Positions 10,364 through 18,276 of a DNA stretch of 64,000 nucleotides are shown here, one piece after another. The position numbers were made by a program, and so were the translations under genes. The stretch lies in the NCBI RefSeq assembly GCF_035599575.1, contig NZ_CP141179.1:744001-808000 (forward strand), written 5' to 3'. Below the pieces are notes generated by a model that worked only from the letters and a program-made list of their open reading frames with translations, was not told the DNA's origin and searched no databases. Numbering within the stretch: the stretch's first letter is position 1; the number at the start of each line of letters is the position of its first letter. The DNA comes from Roseovarius sp. Pro17. GTDB lineage: Bacteria; Pseudomonadota; Alphaproteobacteria; Rhodobacterales; Rhodobacteraceae.

Positions 10364-10367
<4 letters not shown>
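9060..10367 (-). CDS. Large serine recombinase (copy A)
   Basis: A 435-residue site-specific recombinase. The resolvase-type catalytic domain starts at residue 11 (CAVYTRKSSEEG; nucleophile Ser18 or Ser19) and contains YDDGGISGGTLERPG and YKIDRLSRSLMDF. It is followed by the recombinase domain (RNRIDKKFIYRLLNN, about residue 230) and a Tyr/Arg-rich segment where related integrases have a zinc ribbon; here most of the Cys ligands are absent. The ATG at 10367 is chosen over upstream starts because it overlaps the DUF2924 stop as ATGA and the homologue in element B begins identically. It probably integrates and excises element A. Confidence 0.92.
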
Positions 10368-10812
<445 letters not shown>

Positions 10813-10816
<4 letters not shown>

Positions 10817-11031
10817 GCGGTTCTCCGGTGAGTCGGAGTTGCATGAGCGCTCTGGCCGGGCGGAGAGTGTAGCGGAATTTCTCCATATTTGGCAGATACT
10901 TCGGCGGCGTCTCTCATGTGAAGGCGGAGCAAACCAAGCGCCAGCAGGTTGCAAAGCTCGGCGCGGCGCTCGAGCGGTGTCATGTGGATAGGGTTCAGTG
11001 GGTTGGGACCACAGGATGGGGATCGGCTCAT
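10813..11031 (-). CDS. Conserved 72-residue protein of recombinase operon (copy A)
   Basis: A small Arg/Leu-rich protein with the core PLERRAELCNLLALGLLRL. It would be easy to dismiss as noise, but the same frame, length, start and ATGA overlaps are kept in element B (44855-45073), with changes mostly conservative, so it is likely translated. In A its start overlaps the primase stop and its stop overlaps the DUF2924 start. No domain recognised. The core resembles a short helical adaptor, but that is speculative. Confidence 0.7.
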
Positions 11032-13352
11032 TCGGCGACCTCCTCAGCAGCGAAGCAGTGCCGCAGGGCCAACCCGCTCCACCCGCGTCCCCTGTTGACG
11101 GTCACCGGCCGGAAGCCGCGCTGCCGCAGAGCTTCTCCTAGCGACTTGGTCGATCCTGCCGCGCACCCAGTTTGTTCGGCCCAAGACTTCCAGTTCGAAA
11201 ATAGCGATTTGGACGTTGTGCGAAGCTCTGGGCCCTCGCAGCAGTTTTCCGCGATCCATTGCCCAACCAGATCCTCATCTGCGAAGTACTGTTGCACGGC
11301 CTCCAGCACGCAATCCGGCGGCGCGAGACCCATGCGCTGCCAATCGACGCATCCGTCCAGCATCCAGCGGAGAATACCGCCTAGCTCCCCCGTCAGCTTT
11401 TCCACGAGCTGCGGATCACGTCGACTAGCCGGGATGGTGACGTCAAACGGAACGAGATGGAGGCGGCGCCGCATGGCTTCCCCGCACCCCGAGAGGTGGG
11501 GGCGGTGATTGCCCGCAATGAGGAGTTTGAACTGTGGCGCGAACTCGAAGTGGTCTTGCCGCATGAAGTTTGCCCGGATCTTTTCACCACCGGTGACGGT
11601 CTTGATGCGGCCCTCGGCCCAACTCTGGCCCTGCTCCGTTTCGGGCACCATCACGAGGCGGGCGGCTCGCAGCCCCGCCAATTCTGTCAGGTGGCGCGTG
11701 CCGCGCACCGACATGAAGGTGTCGAGCGTCGCGGTTGCGGCGTAGTTTCCCAGGACTTGGGTCATCGTGCTGAGAAAAACCGATTTTCCGTTGGCGCCGT
11801 CGCCGTGTAGAAAGGCGAAGCTCTGCTCCCGCGTCGATCCGGTCAGGCAGTAACCTGCGAGACGGGACAGGTAAGCCTCCAGAACTTTGTTTCCGCCAGT
11901 TATTTCACCAAGGAACTTGTACCAGAGAGGACAGTCGCCCTCGGCAGAAGCGGTCGTCATCTGGGTCAGCAAGAGCGCAGGGTCGTGAGGCAGCGTCTCA
12001 CCGGTTTGGAGATCGATGATGCCGGTGGGCGTGTTGAGCAGCAGTGGGTGTGTGTCCCAGTCAGACGTTTGCGTGGCGATGCGCGGATCGCAGGCTGCGA
12101 TCCTCAGGCTGGCAGCGATTGTTCGGTCGCTGGCAATGCGCCGAGCTTCTGCTGGCCGCTCGCAGTCTGAAGCAGTTGCACGGCAAATCATGCGGGCAAG
12201 TTCGCGCGCACCGCCGGTCGTATCGCGCGCCCAGACCTGGCCCGTCCACTTAAACCAGGCTCCCCATTGCGCGACATGTTTCCAGTCCGCGCCGTGTTGT
12301 GAAGCAAAGCGGTCGGCAATTGCGTCTTCGCTGCTGTCCGGCGCAAGGTCTTGTTCTGCGCCTGCAGGCATCGCCGACGGCAGCGGTCCATTCTTCTTAA
12401 TGTCCAAGTTCAGAAGGGCAATAAATTCGCGATGGAGCCGGGCCTCGTCCCACGGCGGGACAATCATCGCCGCGTTGTGGTCTCGTGTCGCGCACCATGC
12501 CTCATCCAATGTGCACACAGGTCGCCTGACATTCCGGATCCAGTGACCGATTACTTTGGATAGCGCTTCAAAGCGGCTCACATCGTCGACACCACCGGAA
12601 TGGATATGGCGGATCGCAAGGTCCAGGGCGCCGGGGCCGGTACTGACACTTGGCGAATTTGCAATGGCATTCAGCGGCGCTTCCAGCGCGGGCATTGCGT
12701 GGGCCGCATCCTCCAGCTCTGCAAGATCATAGTCGAGATCGTTGTCCTCGAGAGTCCGCACAAGAGCTGTCAGACCGTTCTTGCCGTGGAGTGTTCCCGC
12801 GACGCGGATCGGCTGTGCCAGGCTCTTGAAGGACGGGTCGCCGCCGAGCTTCACGGCGAGGGTTTCCCGCAGGGCACGGACCCGCTCGAGATCGGCACCG
12901 GTGGCCGCCTCGGTGAGCCGCCAGTAGAGATGGCATTTTTGCTGACCGGTCTCGGTGATGCCGCCAGATGCGATCACCAATGAGGGTTTTCCAAGGTGGC
13001 GCGAAGCATGCGTCCGTTTGCTGTCGATGTTGCCTTTGTCCAGGTCGATGACGATCACGCATGTCTGCAGGATATTCTCGGCACGGGCCGATTGCCCCGG
13101 TTCAACGGTGCAGGGCACGACGTAGACGCCGCAGCCTTTGTCGGCAGCCTGTCCCGCGTGGTCGCAAAGAACGCTGGTCAGGTGCTCGACGTCCGGGAAC
13201 GACTGCTTGGGTGTTTTCTGCGGGGTGCCAGTTTCAGCGAGCACTCGCACTGGGACAATGCCGTCGACATAGCGAAAGACCGCACGGCAGTAGGTTGCGA
13301 TAATTTCGGTATCGATCACTGGCGGTATAGACGGAGTGCTGTGGCGACTCAT
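11028..13352 (-). CDS. Phage/plasmid primase-helicase, P4/D5 type
   Basis: The 774-residue protein combines an N-terminal primase-like domain (VIVIDLDKGNIDSKR, about 107-121, with a DxD-type acidic pair; QPIRVAGTLHGKNG near 185) with a superfamily 3 helicase of P4/D5 type. The helicase has Walker A GDGANGKS (517-524), a Walker B-like RLVMVPETEQG (565-575) and the C motif LLIAGNHRPHL (611-621). It should prime and unwind replication of the excised element. The ATG overlaps the stop of the HTH gene and the stop overlaps the 72-residue gene, so it is locked into the recombinase operon. Element B lacks this gene and has only the unrelated prim-pol. Confidence 0.9.
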   Translation of the reverse strand: MSRHSTPSIPPVIDTEIIATYCRAVFRYVDGIVPVRVLAETGTPQKTPKQSFPDVEHLTSVLCDHAGQAADKGCGVYVVPCTVEPGQSARAENILQTCVIVIDLDKGNIDSKRTHASRHLGKPSLVIASGGITETGQQKCHLYWRLTEAATGADLERVRALRETLAVKLGGDPSFKSLAQPIRVAGTLHGKNGLTALVRTLEDNDLDYDLAELEDAAHAMPALEAPLNAIANSPSVSTGPGALDLAIRHIHSGGVDDVSRFEALSKVIGHWIRNVRRPVCTLDEAWCATRDHNAAMIVPPWDEARLHREFIALLNLDIKKNGPLPSAMPAGAEQDLAPDSSEDAIADRFASQHGADWKHVAQWGAWFKWTGQVWARDTTGGARELARMICRATASDCERPAEARRIASDRTIAASLRIAACDPRIATQTSDWDTHPLLLNTPTGIIDLQTGETLPHDPALLLTQMTTASAEGDCPLWYKFLGEITGGNKVLEAYLSRLAGYCLTGSTREQSFAFLHGDGANGKSVFLSTMTQVLGNYAATATLDTFMSVRGTRHLTELAGLRAARLVMVPETEQGQSWAEGRIKTVTGGEKIRANFMRQDHFEFAPQFKLLIAGNHRPHLSGCGEAMRRRLHLVPFDVTIPASRRDPQLVEKLTGELGGILRWMLDGCVDWQRMGLAPPDCVLEAVQQYFADEDLVGQWIAENCCEGPELRTTSKSLFSNWKSWAEQTGCAAGSTKSLGEALRQRGFRPVTVNRGRGWSGLALRHCFAAEEVAE

Positions 13353-13576
13353 TGCTGACCCGCGGCGTTGTTGCGGTGGCGGTTTTCATAGTCAAAGATG
13401 TCCTGGATGCGGTACCGGACGGACCCTCCGATGATACTGAAGGCAGGCCCCTCGCGTAGGCTGCGCCACCTCTGCAGTGTGCGGCAGGAGATGTCCCAGT
13501 GGTGAGCGAGCGTCGCTTCGCTGACGAAGCTGGACGCTGCTTTTTCGATAATCGGTGTGTCGTTCTGGTTTTGCAT
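13349..13576 (-). CDS. Small excisionase/MerR-like HTH protein
   Basis: A 75-residue winged-helix DNA-binding protein: SEATLAHHWDISCRTLQRWR, then IIGGSVRYRIQDIFDYE, the strand and helix pattern of excisionase/AlpA-type HTH_17 proteins. First gene of the six-gene leftward operon, overlapping the primase start by ATGA. Four CGTGACA direct repeats lie 70-175 bases upstream and are candidate binding sites. A paralogue of 62 residues precedes the prim-pol in element B (48778-48966), so the HTH-then-primase order is kept although the primases are unrelated. Confidence 0.8.
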   Translation of the reverse strand: MQNQNDTPIIEKAASSFVSEATLAHHWDISCRTLQRWRSLREGPAFSIIGGSVRYRIQDIFDYENRHRNNAAGQQ

Positions 13577-13647
13577 CGGGCTGCCCTGGCGGCTTGTGGG
13601 TACGCCCTGATGATACTCTTGTGGGGGGCAGAATTCGCCTCGTCCGA

Positions 13648-13749
13648 CGTGACAGGATCGGCCTCTGGCGTGACAGTCGTCGGTCCGCAGGGGGCGAATT
13701 CGGGCCTGTCAACCCCTCACGACGTGACAAAAAGGTTCATGGCGTGACA
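13648..13749. repeat. Four CGTGACA direct repeats upstream of primase operon
   Basis: CGTGACA occurs at 13648-13654, 13669-13675, 13723-13729 and 13743-13749, all on the + strand, each preceded by GG or GA. Start-to-start spacings are 21, 54 and 20 bases, so they form two pairs about two helical turns apart. They lie between the HTH-primase operon (leftward) and the QueC-like gene, whose 3' end is at 13789. Likely iterons or operator sites for the HTH protein or a replication initiator; this is inference. Confidence 0.6.
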
Positions 13750-13788
13750 AGTCGATGTGCTCGACTGCCCCCATGAGAATCGATCGGG

Positions 13789-15660
13789 CTATGATTCGTC
13801 TTTGACAAGAGGGATGATATTCGGCGCGAGCCGATAGCCTTTGGGCGACCGAGACTGGATGAACCGGTCCTCATCCAGTTCTTCTCCGTGCACCATCTCG
13901 TAGCTTTCACCGAGCATTTGTCGGCAGCGGTTTACCTGTTGCCGTATTGTGCTCTTCTTCGTGCGTTGGCTTGATGCGAGAGTTCCTGCCGTCACATAGC
14001 GGCAATCTTCCGGTGAAAGCTGATTACACTTGTCTTCAAGGAAGGTCGGCTTCAGATCGATCGGAACCTTGGCCTTAGCTCCGATGAAAACACAGAGGCC
14101 CTCGATTTTCACCATCGGACGGCCATTCTCCACCCCGAAAGACACCTGTAACGGATCGCCGGCTTTCGGGATCAGATCTATCTCGTCTTCAGGATTCGTG
14201 TCTGCAATGCGGGAGCTCGACGCCGGAGAGTCTGTAACAAGTCTGGTGAGACCTTCACCTTGTTGCCCTAGGATAAGAGCGACAAGCGACGTCGCCGGTA
14301 GTTTGCCTAAAAAGATATCGTCAGACCGTTCCGCCAGAACTTGATCCAGAACCTGCTTTACGCTTTTTCCATGCCGCATATGCATGGCGACACACTGCTC
14401 CAAAACTGCCTGTTTCGTTTGCTCTGGATGGCCGTCGGAAATTCGCGCAAACTCGATGCCAAAAGCCGTCATGAAGATGTGCGGATCGACCGTTGTCAGG
14501 CGTAATGAGTGGCGGGCCCATTCGACAGCCATGGTACGGGATTGTGGCTTTTCGCGCGCTCCGAAAAGGATGTCGGTTCCATAGTCTGTATCAAAGTCAT
14601 GCTGGTCGAGACCGGCAGCCAAGAGCGCGAAGCGCCTGTCGAGGCATTGCGAGCACGTGCCGCAATGGGTGTGCTGGGTGGTCTGCTCCCGGATGCTCGT
14701 GCAACTGACGCTGTGTGGGATTTGTCCCGCGCCGCCATGCAGAGCGATGCGCTCGACCACATCGCGCTTGGTCAGCCAGCAGTAACGGTTTTCGATCGGA
14801 ACATGATCCGGCCCGAGCAGCCCCATGAGCGTATTGAGTTTACGCAGCGAAAGCGGATGGGTCGTCCGTGTCGCCATTGTGCCGACGACCTGCGGGCTGA
14901 TCGGCAGATTGTGACTGATCACCCCATTTTCATAAAAACTCAACCGTTTGGCACCGAACGACCGGGCCACCAATTGCCCCAGCGCGGCGAACAAAAAGGA
15001 CCGTGAGCGCTGCGATGAATCGCTCGATTCCTGCCCGACCCGACGCGCCTTGACGTGAATATGGAGGACTCGATCAGGGAACCTCTCTGCGAGATATTGA
15101 CCCAGCTTGACCTGACGTGGAATTGCCTTCTGAGCGGAACGGTGGGTCAGGAGGATGACCTTCTTTGTCGATGTGGAGAGCGCTTCCAGCGCCCCGGAGA
15201 AGGAATCCAGACCTCCGGAGAACAGGATAACTTCCTCAGCATCGAACGTCGCACCGGCTGGATCTAGATCAAGGTACGGCTGCAAAGCCGGGTCGACCGG
15301 TTTCTGACGAAATGCGAAAGTCACCGCGTCCTCGGAGAGGAAGTCGACGGCATCGATGAGGGCGTACCGAACTTCTGCGCGGTTCCAGAATGCCGGATTG
15401 CGAACAGGGACCAAGAAGTCGAAGGAACGCCGCCAGGCTTCTCCCATTGCCGGGCGCGTTGGTCCGCCTCGCTTCACCGCGCTGTCCGCGGCAAAAACGG
15501 TCGCGGCGATCTCAAGCAGATCGATGTTTAGGGGATCAAGCTCTGCCCGGCACGTCGCGCGGATAAGATCGGTTTCCAGCTCGAACGTCGGCGCCACACC
15601 ACCCAACCGCACTCGGAGCGGGTCAATTCTCCCATCAACGCCGATCACTGCCTCAGCCAC
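13789..15660 (-). CDS. QueC-like (QatC-type) protein with C-terminal winged-helix-like extension
   Basis: The 623-residue protein has a roughly 140-residue N-terminal domain (LEIAATVFAADSAVKRGG, 49-66), a PP-loop ATP-binding motif SGGLDS (148-153), and a zinc site built from C320, C333, C336 and C339 (CGTCSQC). These are the hallmarks of 7-cyano-7-deazaguanine synthase QueC. The N-terminal extension and the genomic setting resemble QatC of Qat defence systems rather than housekeeping QueC, which is about 230 residues. The last 100 residues contain a segment ending SRSPKGYRLAP that looks like an OmpR-type winged helix, an unusual fusion. The start is GTG, overlapping the stop of the 260-residue partner by 8 bases. 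No QatA ATPase or QatD nuclease gene is adjacent. Confidence 0.75.
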   Translation of the reverse strand: MAEAVIGVDGRIDPLRVRLGGVAPTFELETDLIRATCRAELDPLNIDLLEIAATVFAADSAVKRGGPTRPAMGEAWRRSFDFLVPVRNPAFWNRAEVRYALIDAVDFLSEDAVTFAFRQKPVDPALQPYLDLDPAGATFDAEEVILFSGGLDSFSGALEALSTSTKKVILLTHRSAQKAIPRQVKLGQYLAERFPDRVLHIHVKARRVGQESSDSSQRSRSFLFAALGQLVARSFGAKRLSFYENGVISHNLPISPQVVGTMATRTTHPLSLRKLNTLMGLLGPDHVPIENRYCWLTKRDVVERIALHGGAGQIPHSVSCTSIREQTTQHTHCGTCSQCLDRRFALLAAGLDQHDFDTDYGTDILFGAREKPQSRTMAVEWARHSLRLTTVDPHIFMTAFGIEFARISDGHPEQTKQAVLEQCVAMHMRHGKSVKQVLDQVLAERSDDIFLGKLPATSLVALILGQQGEGLTRLVTDSPASSSRIADTNPEDEIDLIPKAGDPLQVSFGVENGRPMVKIEGLCVFIGAKAKVPIDLKPTFLEDKCNQLSPEDCRYVTAGTLASSQRTKKSTIRQQVNRCRQMLGESYEMVHGEELDEDRFIQSRSPKGYRLAPNIIPLVKDES

Positions 15661-16435
15661 TGCGTACCTGCCGTGTTCTCAGGTCATCGACGATCTTCTT
15701 CAGTGCGACGTGGCCAAAGCGCGCGGCTTCAGAAGAGCTGAACCCACCGTCTCGATGCAGGGTCTTACCGTACCAACCGCCTGAGAACTCCTTGATTATC
15801 CGGGAGGATTCCCAAGAATATTGCTCAAGATCGAACTGAAACGCACTTCTCGCAGCAACATCGGGAAAGCGATGTCCATCCCCGATCTCCCGATCCAGCG
15901 TGCGGTCCAGCCAATAGGATAACGTCCCGGTGACCAAGTTACCGAAGAAGCTGCGGGTATATTGAGAAACGCTTTTGTTCCAGGATAGTTTACGCGCCGC
16001 TTCCTGCACGTCGTCCGGGGTCGCATCGAAAAGTCCAGGCAGGGCATCACCAATAGATGTGGTCAGCGTTGCCGAAAGCGCCCTTGCGGCAAGCTCGCCG
16101 AGATCGCTGTGACCGCCCCGCTCTGCGCGCACTTGATCCAGTCGTCGGGCCGCTGCGCTTACAAGGTCGAGTAACTCGGGCCGGTTCGAGATCGCTATGT
16201 CCTGTGCCCTCAAAGCATCGCCAAAATCTTGTGCACGCGCGGCCGCAGGGATCGCCAGAAGGAGTCGTACGGCCTCAATGAACACTGGGTCCTTCGCGGC
16301 TTGGAGCAAATCCTTTTCTGCCGCCCGGGCACTGGCTGCAAAGATGTCATGGTTCGGGGCCGGTCCTGAGAGGAGTTCCGAAACGTCCTTCCAGTAGCGC
16401 GTTCTCGGCAGAACGCCGAGTGTCGTGTGTCCCAT
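15653..16435 (-). CDS. Unknown partner of QueC-like protein (QatB-like position)
   Basis: A 260-residue protein, first gene of the two-gene operon. The N-terminus is MGHTTLGVLP, with Gly at position 2. The middle is helical and Ala-rich, and residues about 175-205 contain VSQYTRSFFGNLVTGTLSYW and LDRTLDREIGDG. I do not recognise a named domain with confidence. By position it corresponds to QatB, the partner of QatC in Qat systems. QueC-like enzymes of immune systems have been linked to deazaguanine modification of partner proteins (from memory), so this protein could be the substrate; that is inference. It overlaps the next gene by 8 bases. Confidence 0.6.
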   Translation of the reverse strand: MGHTTLGVLPRTRYWKDVSELLSGPAPNHDIFAASARAAEKDLLQAAKDPVFIEAVRLLLAIPAAARAQDFGDALRAQDIAISNRPELLDLVSAAARRLDQVRAERGGHSDLGELAARALSATLTTSIGDALPGLFDATPDDVQEAARKLSWNKSVSQYTRSFFGNLVTGTLSYWLDRTLDREIGDGHRFPDVAARSAFQFDLEQYSWESSRIIKEFSGGWYGKTLHRDGGFSSSEAARFGHVALKKIVDDLRTRQVRSG

Positions 16436-16537
16436 AAGCGCGCCGTCTCCCTAGCCGGTGCTGTTCAGTTCAACCGATCCGGGATGCCCATGTCAAATAT
16501 TCCCGTGAATGGCGATCTATGCCGCGTCTCGCGCGCG

Positions 16538-16650
16538 ATGCAAGATGCAACATGTGCAACAGATGCGACGGATGAAACCGTTGTGTCTCTTACGCACGCG
16601 CGTAAGTGTCCTAATGCATTCATGCGTAACATCTGTTGCATCTGTTGCAG
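16538..16650. repeat. Nested inverted repeats with TGCAACAGATG iterons
   Basis: The left arm, about 16545-16574, and the right arm, 16621-16648, are imperfect inverted repeats with roughly 23 of 28 positions matching; the shared core is TGCAACAGATG. Inside lies a perfect 7-bp hairpin, CTTACGC / GCGTAAG (16589-16595 and 16600-16606, loop ACGC). The block sits between the QueC-like operon and the prim-pol remnant. Candidate replication origin or operator of the ancestral prim-pol module. Confidence 0.55.
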
Positions 16651-16701
16651 CGAACGATGCTTTCCAAAAAGCAGCCCAATCGCAATCAAGTGCTTTTCCA
16701 A

Positions 16702-17116
16702 GCGTTCGGGCGTGGGCGCGGTTTGAATCGGACGGCGCAAAATCTGCTGGAAGTGCATATCCTTGCCGATGTTGATCTGCCGCTCGTCCGCGATTGCATC
16801 GCCCCTTGGGACAGCTTCCAGACGGGCATCTTCCAGCGGATGCTGCTGGAAGGCGCGGCCGTGGACAGTGCATCGGATGCCTTCGCACTCTATCCGGAGA
16901 TGTTCAGTTCACTCCACAGACAAAGTCGGCATTTCGAAGGGGGCTATTTTAGGGTCAGGCTCCTTCTATATATAAGGGATTTGACTCCTAAATCAGCCCG
17001 ATATTGCCGAACTGGACGCGGACGGTCTTGGCAGCGTGCGTGGTGGATCGCAGGCGACGGAGCGACGGCATCTGGAAGCTGTGATTGGTGACTTGGCTGA
17101 GTGGCGGCCGAAGTAG
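16702..17116 (+). pseudogene. Remnant of prim-pol replication protein (C-terminal ~135 residues)
   Basis: This stretch aligns with the last ~135 residues of the 1013-residue prim-pol of element B: shared motifs are NRTAQN, VHILADV, IAPWDS, ALYPEMF and TGRGRSWQRAWWI. The upstream 870 residues are missing. Near base 17060 a frameshift separates the WWIAGDGAT segment from the expected tail, which is readable in another frame as RRHLEAVIGDLAEWRP and ends at a TAG at 17114-17116. Homology with B continues about 60 bases past the stop and then breaks where the cargo genes begin. It shows that element A once had, or recombined with, the prim-pol type of replication module. Confidence 0.85.
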
Positions 17117-17223
17117 CACGCTCGTGCGCGTGCTGGTTTGGAAGCAGACGTTTATCCACATTGCAGCTTAGGTCCGCTCCGAGCCTATTTTGACCGATGC
17201 TGCACGTTGCATGAATGTCTGCT

Positions 17224-17484
17224 CTACGACGGTGATCCACTTGCCATTCCAACAATCATTGCACCGAGTGCAACAAGATGGACCAGCATCAGGGCTTTGT
17301 CGTTCCACATGGCACCGACAGCAAACCACCCCAACACACCGATCAGAAACAGGTATAGGTTCCATGGTGTCCATCCGAACCCTGTCGCGGTGTAGCCCAT
17401 GATCTGGATGATTGACGCGCACCATTTGACCACAAAAACCATGCTGTCAAATCGTGGGCGCGCGACGATAGCATCAGACGGCAC
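17224..17484 (-). CDS. Small membrane protein (DUF6552-like)
   Basis: An 86-residue protein with three hydrophobic segments: VVKWCASIIQIMGYTATGF, LYLFLIGVLGWFAVGAMW and LMLVHLVALGAMIVGMA. It resembles small inner-membrane proteins of Rhodobacterales that I recall as DUF6552; the name is from memory. If the ATG at 17482-17484 is used, it overlaps the 3' end of the SDR gene by 11 bases, implying co-transcription. A later start at MVFVVKW (17442) would put the first helix at the N-terminus and is equally possible. Function unknown. Confidence 0.6.
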   Translation of the reverse strand: MPSDAIVARPRFDSMVFVVKWCASIIQIMGYTATGFGWTPWNLYLFLIGVLGWFAVGAMWNDKALMLVHLVALGAMIVGMASGSPS

Positions 17485-18178
17485 GGGTCAATCCCCCGTC
17501 AATACGCAGGTTTTGGCCAGTGATGTAGCCGCCATCTTCGGAGGCGAGCAACGAAATCACCGAGGACACTTCTTGCGCTCGCCCATAGCGCCCCATCGGA
17601 ATGCGCGCGCGGCGATCTTCGGTTTCGGGGAGACTGTCGATGAAGCCCGGTAATACGTTGTTCATGCGGATATTGTCAGCCGCATGTTTATCGGAATAAA
17701 GCTTGATGAAAGCGGCAAGACCCGCCCGGAAGACGCCCGAGGTCGGAAACAGTGGGTCAGGCTCAAACGCCGCAAAAGTTGAGATATTGATGATCGTGCC
17801 GCCGCCCTGCGCCTGCATGACTGGGGTGACAAGCCGCGTCGGCCGGATGACGTTCATCAGGTAAACTTCCATGCCCAAATGCCAATCATCATCCGAAATT
17901 TCGAGCACCGGCCCATTGGGCCCGTGGCCTGCGGAGTTGACCAGAGCGTCGACACGGCCCCAGCGGTCGACAGCGCCTTGAACCAATGCAGACAGGTCAT
18001 CGGGGTTGGTGTTGGATCCCGTGACACCAAAGCCGCCTAACTCAACGCCAAGCGCCTCGCCTTTGCCCGACGAAGAGAGGATACCCACCTTGAACCCATC
18101 GGCGGCCAACTGGCGGGCGGCATCTGCGCCCATTCCGCTTCCGCCTGCGGTGATTAGTGCCACTTTTTCTACTGACAT
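17474..18178 (-). CDS. Atypical short-chain dehydrogenase/reductase
   Basis: A 234-residue Rossmann-fold SDR. The nucleotide-binding motif is TAGGSGMG near residue 10, the NSAGHG segment is present, and IDGGLTRAV at the end matches the classical-SDR C-terminus. At the catalytic position, where YxxxK is expected, the sequence is SGVFRAGLAAF, so both Tyr and Lys appear replaced. This feature may define a divergent subfamily, and the reaction cannot be assigned. The ATG at 18178 is preferred because GGAGAG precedes it. Together with the small membrane protein and the divergent LysR gene it forms the cargo between the prim-pol remnant and the methyltransferase module of element A. Confidence 0.82.
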   Translation of the reverse strand: MSVEKVALITAGGSGMGADAARQLAADGFKVGILSSSGKGEALGVELGGFGVTGSNTNPDDLSALVQGAVDRWGRVDALVNSAGHGPNGPVLEISDDDWHLGMEVYLMNVIRPTRLVTPVMQAQGGGTIINISTFAAFEPDPLFPTSGVFRAGLAAFIKLYSDKHAADNIRMNNVLPGFIDSLPETEDRRARIPMGRYGRAQEVSSVISLLASEDGGYITGQNLRIDGGLTRAV

Positions 18179-18199
18179 TGTTCTCTCCATCTCTATTTT

Positions 18200-18228
18200 G
18201 ATCTATCGATACTACAATTCCGTAGATC
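18200..18228. promoter_or_regulatory. Candidate LysR operator between SDR and LysR genes
   Basis: GATCTA (18200-18205) and TAGATC (18223-18228) form an inverted repeat that encloses part of a second one, CTAC (18212-18215) and GTAG (18222-18225). The site lies in the 98-base gap between the divergent SDR and LysR genes, where LysR-type regulators normally bind. Assignment is by position and symmetry only. Confidence 0.35.
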
Positions 18229-18276
18229 TCTCTCCTGAGAATTGATGTTTCATGCCTGTAGGAATACTATCGCCAA

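Noticed and set aside
13789-15660. Housekeeping QueC (queuosine biosynthesis)
   Set aside because: The protein is 623 residues instead of about 230, has extra N- and C-terminal domains, overlaps an unknown gene and has no queD, queE or queF neighbour.
16427-16775. Short frames over the TGCAACAGATG repeat region
   Set aside because: The translations are simple reflections of the repeats (for example Ala-Thr-Asp and Cys-Cys runs) and are not continuous with a start signal.
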